This document shows, piece by piece, positions 6,051 to 11,712 of a stretch of 11,712 nt of DNA. The DNA is taken from assembly GCA_964433495.1 (NCBI GenBank), contig CAYSRC010000053.1:1-11712 (forward strand). Direction: 5' to 3'. The stretch comes from CAYSRC01 sp964433495 (GTDB lineage Bacteria > Bacillota > Clostridia > Oscillospirales > Ruminococcaceae). The notes below the pieces were generated by a model, which was not told the origin of the DNA, made no database searches, and was given only the letters and a program-made list of their open reading frames with translations. Within the stretch, counting starts at the first letter, position 1; the number at the start of each line of letters is the position of its first letter. A program made the position numbers and the translations under genes.

Positions 6051-7598
6051 TCAGCCCTCTTTTGCCGTTTCGCCGTGGGTCAGCTTGTGGTGGCACGCGA
6101 CGAAATGGTTGGGCGCAATTTCCTCCCACTCGGGTGTGACCTGGCGGCACACCTCGGTGCAGTATTTGCAGCGCGTGTGGAACTTGCAGCCCTTGGGCGG
6201 GTTGACGGGGCTCGGAATGTCGCCCTCGAGGATCTCAAAATCCCGCTTGACGTCGGTGGTGGGGATGGCATTGAGCAGCGCCTCGGTATAGGGGTGCACC
6301 GGGTTGCTGAAGATCTCCTGCGAGTCGGCGAGCTCGACCATGTTGCCGAGGTACATGACGCCGATTCGGTCGGAGATGTACTTGACGACCGAGAGGTCGT
6401 GCGTGATAAACAGATAGGTGAGGTTCTGCTTCTCCTTGAGGTCTTGAAGCAGGTTGATAATCTGGCTTTGGATGGACACATCGAGCGCCGAGACCGCCTC
6501 GTCGCACACCACGAACTTCGGTCTGACCGCGAGCGCCCGCGCGATGCCTATGCGCTGGCGCTGCCCGCCCGAAAACTGGTGCGGGAAGCGGTGCAGAAAA
6601 TAGCCCTGCAACCCGCACTCGTCCATGACCTTGAGGACATAGTCCTGAAGCCTCGAGTCGTTGCGGTCAAACATCTTGTGGGTCCTCGGGCCCTCGCCGA
6701 TGATCTGCCCGACCGTCATCCTCGGGTTAAGGGAGGAGTAGGGATCCTGGAAGATGATCTGAAGGTCGCAGCGCAGCCTGCGCATCTCGTTGTAGGTAAG
6801 ACGCGCAAGATCGATGCCGTCATCCCGATACTGCTCAAACTCCGAGAACCTCTCGTCGTCCCTGTGCTCTGCGCGAAGCGCCTCGATCTCCTTGTCGATC
6901 GACGCGATGACCTCGCGCTCGGACGCGATGCGCTTTTCGGTGTCCTGCACCCGCTGCCTTGCGGTGTCGAGCTTTTTCTTTTTGGCGGACATGTCCCTGC
7001 CCGCTGCCTTGCCCTCTTTTACGTCAAACTCGAGGTCGCTTGCCTTGAGCCTTGACACCGCAAGCTGTCTGTCGAGATCGCTGAGCTTTTTGCACTGCTC
7101 ATACCGCCTCAGGAACACCTCGCGCACGGGCGAGAGGTCGTCGAGGGTGACAAAGCCGCCCACGAGGTTGACAATGTCCAAAAGCGCGTCGTGCGCCTCC
7201 TTCTCGGCCCGCGTCACCTCGTCCTTTTTGGCGAGCTTCGCGTCGTCGTCGAGCCTGTCATACTCCTCGCGCAGCCGGTCGCGCTTCGCTTCAAGCGAGC
7301 GCATGTGCGCCTTTTTGCCCTCAAGCTTTGAGATGGTGTCCTTGACATACCGCGGCGCGAGGTCGTCGAGCGAGCGCCCGTAGTACATCGAGCGCCCGTC
7401 GGTCTGCCTGTACAGCTGAAGCAGGGTCTGCCCGAAGGTGGACTTGCCGCAGCCCGACTCACCCACGAGGCCGAACGTCTCGCCCTCGTAGATGTCGAGG
7501 TTTATCCCGTCGTTCGCCTTGACATAAAGGCCCTTTTTCTTGAGCGGAAAGTACTGCTTAAGGTTGGTTATGCGAAGAAGAACGCTCTTATTTTGCAT
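6051..7598 (-). CDS. oppF: OppF/DppF-like ABC ATPase with long internal insertion
   Basis: A 515-residue ATPase subunit of a peptide/nickel-type ABC importer; the family is usually about 320-330. The nucleotide-binding domain has Walker A GESGCGKST (46-54), Q-loop Gln284 in IIFQDPYSSLNPRM, signature FSGGQRQR (342-349), Walker B FVVCDE (362-367), ALD and H-loop His400. Between the Walker A region and the Q-loop, residues about 81-258 (positions 6825-7358) form an extra block rich in Lys, Arg, Glu, Asp and Leu. It looks like coiled-coil hairpins and is absent from ordinary OppF. The C-terminal oligopeptide-transporter segment has Cys471, 477, 480, 484 and 502. The ATG at 7598 overlaps the end of the preceding gene by 11 bp, with AGGTGG 6 nt upstream. 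The motor looks intact despite the insertion. Confidence 0.92.
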   Translation of the reverse strand: MQNKSVLLRITNLKQYFPLKKKGLYVKANDGINLDIYEGETFGLVGESGCGKSTFGQTLLQLYRQTDGRSMYYGRSLDDLAPRYVKDTISKLEGKKAHMRSLEAKRDRLREEYDRLDDDAKLAKKDEVTRAEKEAHDALLDIVNLVGGFVTLDDLSPVREVFLRRYEQCKKLSDLDRQLAVSRLKASDLEFDVKEGKAAGRDMSAKKKKLDTARQRVQDTEKRIASEREVIASIDKEIEALRAEHRDDERFSEFEQYRDDGIDLARLTYNEMRRLRCDLQIIFQDPYSSLNPRMTVGQIIGEGPRTHKMFDRNDSRLQDYVLKVMDECGLQGYFLHRFPHQFSGGQRQRIGIARALAVRPKFVVCDEAVSALDVSIQSQIINLLQDLKEKQNLTYLFITHDLSVVKYISDRIGVMYLGNMVELADSQEIFSNPVHPYTEALLNAIPTTDVKRDFEILEGDIPSPVNPPKGCKFHTRCKYCTEVCRQVTPEWEEIAPNHFVACHHKLTHGETAKEG

Positions 7599-8577
7599 GT
7601 CTGTCCACCTTCCTCGGATAGAAGCACCTTACCTGCTGCGTATCCGACACAGCCGTCATCTCGGGCTCTTGCTCAAGGCATTTTTCGGTCGCGTACTTGC
7701 AGCGGGGCGCGAACTTGCACCCCTTCGGCAGGTCGAGCGGGTGGGGCACCGCGCCGGGGATGGCGTCGAGGCGCACGCCCGCGGGGGTGTCGAGCCTCGG
7801 GATGGAGACCATGAGCCCCTCGGTATAGGGGTGCGAACACTCGGGCTCGCCGAAAATCGTCTCGGCGGGGGCCATCTCGACCACCTGCCCGCAGTACATC
7901 ACCGCGACGTCGTCGGCCATCTGACGGATGACGCCGAGGTCGTGGGTGATGAACATGATCGCGGTGTTGTGCTCCTCCTTGAGCTCGTTCATCAGCTTGA
8001 GGATCTGCGCCTGAATCGTGACGTCGAGCGCCGTCGTCGGCTCGTCCGCGATAAGCAGCTTGGGCCTGCACGCGAGCGCCATGGCGATCATGACGCGCTG
8101 GCGCATGCCGCCCGACAGCTGGAACGGATACTGCTTCGCAACGACCTCGGGGTTGGGGATCTTGACATCGGCGAGCATCTCGACCACCTTCTCGGCGGCC
8201 TCTTTCTTGCTCATGCCCTGATGGACGATAAACGGCTCGCTGACCTGTTTTTCAATGGTGAAAACGGGGTTGAGGCTGGTCATCGGCTCTTGAAAGATAA
8301 CCGAGATGTCGTTGCCGCGCACGGCGCTCATCTCGTCGGTCGAGAGCTCGATGAGGTTCTTTCCGTCAAAGGTTATCTCGCCGCTGTCGATGTAGCCGTT
8401 GCCGTCGAGCAGGCGCAGCATGCTCATCGCCGACACGCTCTTGCCCGAGCCCGACTCGCCCACGACGCCGAGGGTCTTGCCGCTCTCGACGCTGTACGAG
8501 ACGCCGTTGACGGCCTTGACGATGCCGCGCTTGGTGCGAAAATAGGTGTGAAGGTCCTTCATCTCAAGCAATGCCAT
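7588..8577 (-). CDS. oppD: OppD/DppD-like ABC ATPase
   Basis: A 329-residue ATPase of normal family length that pairs with the OppF-like subunit to drive the importer from the cytoplasmic side. It has Walker A GESGSGKS (40-47), Q-loop Gln96 in IFQEPMTSLNP, signature LSGGMRQ (154-160), Walker B LLIADE (174-179), TTALD, and His212 in ITHDLGV. The C-terminal oligopeptide-transporter domain has CKFAPRCKYATEKC plus a later Cys (287, 293, 300, 318). This is the arrangement reported to hold an iron-sulfur cluster in some OppD/DppD proteins; whether it does so here is inference. The gene starts 9 nt after the permease stop and its end overlaps the next gene, so it is clearly operonic. No insertion is present, unlike its partner. 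Confidence 0.95.
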   Translation of the reverse strand: MALLEMKDLHTYFRTKRGIVKAVNGVSYSVESGKTLGVVGESGSGKSVSAMSMLRLLDGNGYIDSGEITFDGKNLIELSTDEMSAVRGNDISVIFQEPMTSLNPVFTIEKQVSEPFIVHQGMSKKEAAEKVVEMLADVKIPNPEVVAKQYPFQLSGGMRQRVMIAMALACRPKLLIADEPTTALDVTIQAQILKLMNELKEEHNTAIMFITHDLGVIRQMADDVAVMYCGQVVEMAPAETIFGEPECSHPYTEGLMVSIPRLDTPAGVRLDAIPGAVPHPLDLPKGCKFAPRCKYATEKCLEQEPEMTAVSDTQQVRCFYPRKVDRHAK

Positions 8578-8586
8578 TTTTCACGC

Positions 8587-10422
8587 CTACCTTTCGTTGC
8601 TCTTGGGGTCGACCGCGTCGCGCAGGCCGTCGCCGATGAGGTTGATGCAGATGGTGCAAAGACCGAAGATCGCCGCAGGGAACACCCACTGCCACCAATA
8701 CTGCTGGATGACGATGCTGTTGTTCGCGCCCGTCAGCATGTTGCCCCAGGTCGGGGTAGGCAGTGCGATGCCGAACCCGAGGTAGGACAGCGTGCTCTCG
8801 GTCAGCATACAGGTCGCGAAATCGAGCGTCATGCTGACCATGAGGATCGAGATGATGTTGGGCAAAATCTGCTTGAACACGATGCTTATCTCGTGTATGC
8901 CCATGGCCTTGGCCGCCTTGACAAACTCCTTTTCGCGCTCGGCAAACATCTGGGCGCGCACAAGCCTGCAGGTGGGCGGCCACGAAAGCACGCCGAGGAT
9001 GACCATGATAAGGTACATCCTGTTTTCGCTCGTGATGCTGTTGCCTAAAATCGAGGACAGGATCATCGCAAACGGGATGAAGGGCAGGCCCCCGACTATC
9101 TCGGCGATGCGCATGACCAGCACGTCGACCCTGCCGCCGAAATAGCCCGCGATACCGCCGAGCAGCACGCCGAGGATCGTCGCTATCACGACCGAGATCG
9201 CGCCGACCATCATGGTGACACGCCCGCCGTTGACAATCCTCGCGAGCACGTCGCGCCCGAGGCCGTCGGTGCCGAGGAAGTACCCGCGCAGGCCCCACGT
9301 GATGATGTCGCCGTCCGCCGTCACGGCGTAGTTCTGAAAGCCGCCCGCAAAGACCGTCTCGATGTCGGCGCCGTGCACCGAGGCGGGCACCTCGGTTTGA
9401 CCGAAGGTGTTGTCGCCCCAGCTCACCACCTCGCCGTTCTCAAGCAGCGCGGTGTAGTGAAAGCGTCCGCCGTACAGCTCGACGGGCCGCGACTCGAACG
9501 CGGGCATGTCCTTTTCGCCCTTTGTCGCGTTGCCCCAAACATAGACCCCGCCGTCCGAGGTCACGGCGGCGACGGTGCTCGAGGTCGCCGCGATGTCGAC
9601 GACCGTCCTGCCCTCAAGCTCTGCGGGGATCCTCGCGAGCGCCGTCTCGCGGTTGAAGCCGGTGTACGCCACCGAGCCGTCGGTGAGAAGTGAGATGTAT
9701 TCAAAATCGGTCAGGGCGACCTTGGCGATGCTGCCCTGATACTCGTCCTTGCACTTTATGTCGGCCATGTTGCCGTTGCCCCACAGATAGAGGCTGCCGT
9801 CCGCCATGACGACCGCCGAAAACTGGTTGCTCGCCGACAGCTGCACGACCTCGCCCGTCCTGAGCGCACGGGTGAGCTTCCCGTCCACCCTGTCCTGCCC
9901 GAGCCTGTTGTTGCCCCAAATGTGGAGCTCGTTGTTCGAGTCGAGCGCGACGACGTGGTCGGTGCCCGCGGCGATGCTGACGATGTCGGCGTTCAAAACC
10001 TCTTCGGGTATGTCGCCGAGGTCGACCTTGTCGGTGATGCGGGTGACGCCCCAAACCGAGACGTCGCCGTTTGTGTCAAGGCTGAAGCCGTAGGTATAGC
10101 CGGGGGCGATGTCGGCGACGTTGCCCTTGAGACTCGACGGATAGGACATATAGTTGTAGCCCGGGGGCAGGTTCGCCTGTGAGCCGTCCGAATAGCTCAG
10201 ATCGATGGGCATAAAGATAGGCCCTATCATCACAAACAGAAAGATGACAATGAAGATAATCACGCCCGCCATCGCGAGCTTTTTACTCTTAAAGTTTTTC
10301 CAGATGACCCTGCCCGGGCTCTCGAGCTGCTCCTCCTCGAGGATGGACAGCTCGCCCGCCGGGAACACGCCTCTGTTCAACCAAAGGGCAATGCGCTTAA
10401 AGAAGTTTTTTATCTTTTTCAT
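8587..10422 (-). CDS. oppC: OppC/DppC-like permease with inserted RCC1-type propeller
   Basis: A 611-residue permease subunit, about twice the usual 300. A cytoplasmic N-terminus of about 48 residues leads to helix 1 (about 50-69). The usual permease resumes at GTDGLGRD (about 384-391) with five more helices and a clear EAA loop (AAKAMGIHEI.., about 503-523). Between them, residues about 96-379 (9286-10137) hold seven repeats of roughly 40-45 residues. Each has the form of AAGTDHVVALDSNNELHIWG: a small-residue strand, then [DN]G, then an aromatic-Gly pair. WG occurs at 124, 169, 214, 296, 335 and 376; the fourth repeat is degenerate (YTGFN near 253-257). That is a full RCC1-like seven-bladed propeller in the extracellular loop. 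ATG 10422 is preferred over GTG 10425 because AGGGGGA lies 6 nt upstream of the ATG. The domain's role is unknown. Confidence 0.93.
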   Translation of the reverse strand: MKKIKNFFKRIALWLNRGVFPAGELSILEEEQLESPGRVIWKNFKSKKLAMAGVIIFIVIFLFVMIGPIFMPIDLSYSDGSQANLPPGYNYMSYPSSLKGNVADIAPGYTYGFSLDTNGDVSVWGVTRITDKVDLGDIPEEVLNADIVSIAAGTDHVVALDSNNELHIWGNNRLGQDRVDGKLTRALRTGEVVQLSASNQFSAVVMADGSLYLWGNGNMADIKCKDEYQGSIAKVALTDFEYISLLTDGSVAYTGFNRETALARIPAELEGRTVVDIAATSSTVAAVTSDGGVYVWGNATKGEKDMPAFESRPVELYGGRFHYTALLENGEVVSWGDNTFGQTEVPASVHGADIETVFAGGFQNYAVTADGDIITWGLRGYFLGTDGLGRDVLARIVNGGRVTMMVGAISVVIATILGVLLGGIAGYFGGRVDVLVMRIAEIVGGLPFIPFAMILSSILGNSITSENRMYLIMVILGVLSWPPTCRLVRAQMFAEREKEFVKAAKAMGIHEISIVFKQILPNIISILMVSMTLDFATCMLTESTLSYLGFGIALPTPTWGNMLTGANNSIVIQQYWWQWVFPAAIFGLCTICINLIGDGLRDAVDPKSNER

Positions 10423-10434
10423 CACACATCCCCC

Positions 10435-11451
10435 TTATTTCTCGACCCTGACGCGCGGGTCGACAAGGCCGTAGCTCAGGTCGATAAGCAGACCGCCCAC
10501 GAGGCTGATGACGGTATAGAACATCTGAATCGCGAGCGCAAGCTCCCAGTCCGAGTTGCGCAGGCCCTGCCAATAGAGCGCGCCCATGCCGTTGAGCGCG
10601 AAGGTGTTCTCGATGATGACCGAGCCCGAGAAGATGGACAAAAACCAGCCGAGTATGCTCGTTATCACGGGCAGCAGCGCGTTGCGCCACGCGTGGCTGT
10701 AGATGACGACCTTTTCTTTAAGGCCCTTGGCCCGCGCGGTGCGGATGTAGTCCATCGACAGCGCGTCGATCATCGCCGCGCGTACATAGCGCGTCATGCC
10801 GCCGAGCGAGCCCACCGTCATGACGATGAGCGGCAGTCCGAGGTAGTAGAGGTGGTCCCAAAACTCCCTCATGCCGGTGTAGTCGCTGCCCGGCGTCTTG
10901 TAGCCCGCGACGGGGAAGATGCGCAGAAGCACCGCAAAGATATAGATGAACACCAGCGCGATGATATACACCGGGATGCTGTAGCCGAGTATCGTGAACG
11001 CCTGCACGCCCTGGTCAAACTTGGAGCCCTTTTTGACAGCACAGTGGATGCCGAGCGGAATGGTTATGCCCAGCGCCAGGATGGTCGCGAATATGTTCAT
11101 GAACACCGTGACCGAGAGCGGGGTCTTGATGACGTCGACCACGTTTTGCTTGTTGTAAAGCGAGTAGCCGAAGTTGCCCTCGAGCAGGCCGTTGAATCTG
11201 CCGTCCATGTCGGGCGCAAGGCCCATCCAGCGCAGATAGCGCACGACGAGTGGGTCGTCGAGCCCGAGAGAGGCTCGAAGCTCCTCATATCGCCTTTGGT
11301 ATTCTTCGGGGCGGAGCGTCGTCTTAAGGGGCTCAAGCTGCGCTCTCGCCGGGTCGGACGGGATGAGATTGTACAGCGCATACATCATGAACGATATGAT
11401 GAAAAACACAAGGATCATGTAAAGGCAGCGCTTTAGGATGTACTTTCCCAC
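10435..11451 (-). CDS. oppB: OppB/DppB-like permease
   Basis: A 338-residue inner-membrane permease subunit of normal length that forms the channel with the OppC-like subunit. Helix 1 is at about 10-30. A loop contains LEGNFGYSL (90-98), the family signature before the core. Further helices lie around 113-137, 150-178, 203-222, 260-282 and 305-328. The EAA loop reads MDYIRTARAKGLKEKVVIYS with a following AWRNALLPV (233-262) and contacts an ATPase. The C-terminus DPRVRVEK is typical. No domain insertion is seen. The start is a GTG at 11451 preceded by a weak GGTGA site; an in-frame TGA three codons upstream rules out a longer protein. It is the first gene of the operon. No substrate-binding protein precedes it in the window. 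Confidence 0.93.
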   Translation of the reverse strand: MGKYILKRCLYMILVFFIISFMMYALYNLIPSDPARAQLEPLKTTLRPEEYQRRYEELRASLGLDDPLVVRYLRWMGLAPDMDGRFNGLLEGNFGYSLYNKQNVVDVIKTPLSVTVFMNIFATILALGITIPLGIHCAVKKGSKFDQGVQAFTILGYSIPVYIIALVFIYIFAVLLRIFPVAGYKTPGSDYTGMREFWDHLYYLGLPLIVMTVGSLGGMTRYVRAAMIDALSMDYIRTARAKGLKEKVVIYSHAWRNALLPVITSILGWFLSIFSGSVIIENTFALNGMGALYWQGLRNSDWELALAIQMFYTVISLVGGLLIDLSYGLVDPRVRVEK

Positions 11452-11482
11452 AGTAATTCACCGGCTTTCCTTTGGATTTTTT

Positions 11483-11529
11483 GCGGCTGTCCGCCGCCCG
11501 ATGCAAGCCGCCCGAAACAGCTTGACATC
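11483..11529 (-). promoter_or_regulatory. two hairpins in the operon leader
   Basis: On the minus strand, GATGTCAAGC pairs with GCTTGCATC (9 pairs, one bulged T; 11529-11500). It is followed by GCGGC-GGACA-GCCGC (11497-11483) and then AAAAAA. They lie 32-78 bases before the GTG start. They are not terminators on this strand. No known leader class is recognised. Confidence 0.3.
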
Positions 11530-11540
11530 CTTGTGCGGAG

Positions 11541-11600
11541 CAAAATGAAACTTTAAAGCTTTAATATAGAAAACTATGTAACAACAGCGCAGGCGCCGTT
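11541..11600 (-). promoter_or_regulatory. AT-rich likely promoter region of the operon
   Basis: This is the only AT-rich stretch upstream of the operon. It includes TATATT (11568-11563) and GATAAT (minus strand near 11606-11601), plus a perfect 12-bp palindrome TTAAAGCTTTAA (11553-11564). I find no -35 with good sequence and spacing, so the exact start cannot be fixed. Beyond it, 11630-11712 holds a 7-bp hairpin (11648-11654 with 11659-11665, loop TGAG) and no gene. Confidence 0.3.
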
Positions 11601-11712
11601 ATTATCAGCACAACTTGGGAAGGGGATTTCGGGGGCGGGCCCTTGAGCTTCCCCTGAGGGGGAAGAGCCGAACGGTCGGCCGGTCGGGCTCAATCGGAAC
11701 GATAGCCCGAAA

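Noticed and set aside
7540..9048. 502-residue plus-strand frame opposite the ATPase and permease genes
   Set aside because: It is a His-, Arg- and Asp-rich shadow frame with no ribosome site, spanning two genes with clear motifs on the other strand.

Overview
The window looks like chromosomal DNA from a GC-rich member of the Clostridia, most likely an Oscillospiraceae-like gut anaerobe. This is inferred, not searched. The grounds are a pyrophosphate-type phosphofructokinase, a clostridial-type class II aldolase, strong sigma-A promoters with extended -10 elements, Shine-Dalgarno sites, GUG and UUG starts, and a five-gene peptide-type ABC operon.

Left part (1-3110). A truncated tRNA-Leu(CAA), on the minus strand, sits at the left edge and resembles an integration junction. 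About 400 bases of degenerate repeats follow. Then come two divergent glycolytic genes that share fructose-1,6-bisphosphate: fba (minus) and a PPi-type phosphofructokinase (plus). Each has its own promoter and intrinsic terminator.

Middle part (3111-5835). A small NTF2/SnoaL-like gene on the minus strand is interrupted by an in-frame TAA at codon 12. Next are an HSL-type alpha/beta hydrolase with a clear promoter, a gene-free stretch of about 260 bases, and a 71-residue four-cysteine protein that starts with UUG. Two strong hairpin terminators and a second patch of the repeat family seen near position 400 separate this protein from the operon beyond it.

Right part (5836-11712). A minus-strand operon encodes OppB-like and OppC-like permeases, OppD-like and OppF-like ATPases, and a 69-residue single-pass membrane protein. 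Two subunits are far from normal. The OppC-like permease has seven RCC1-type repeats, probably a whole seven-bladed propeller, inserted into the loop after its first membrane helix, on the outer side of the membrane. The OppF-like ATPase has about 180 charged, probably coiled-coil residues inserted before its Q-loop. No substrate-binding protein gene lies in the window. A transporter with a sensor or docking propeller outside and a long coiled-coil arm inside is the most unusual thing here.
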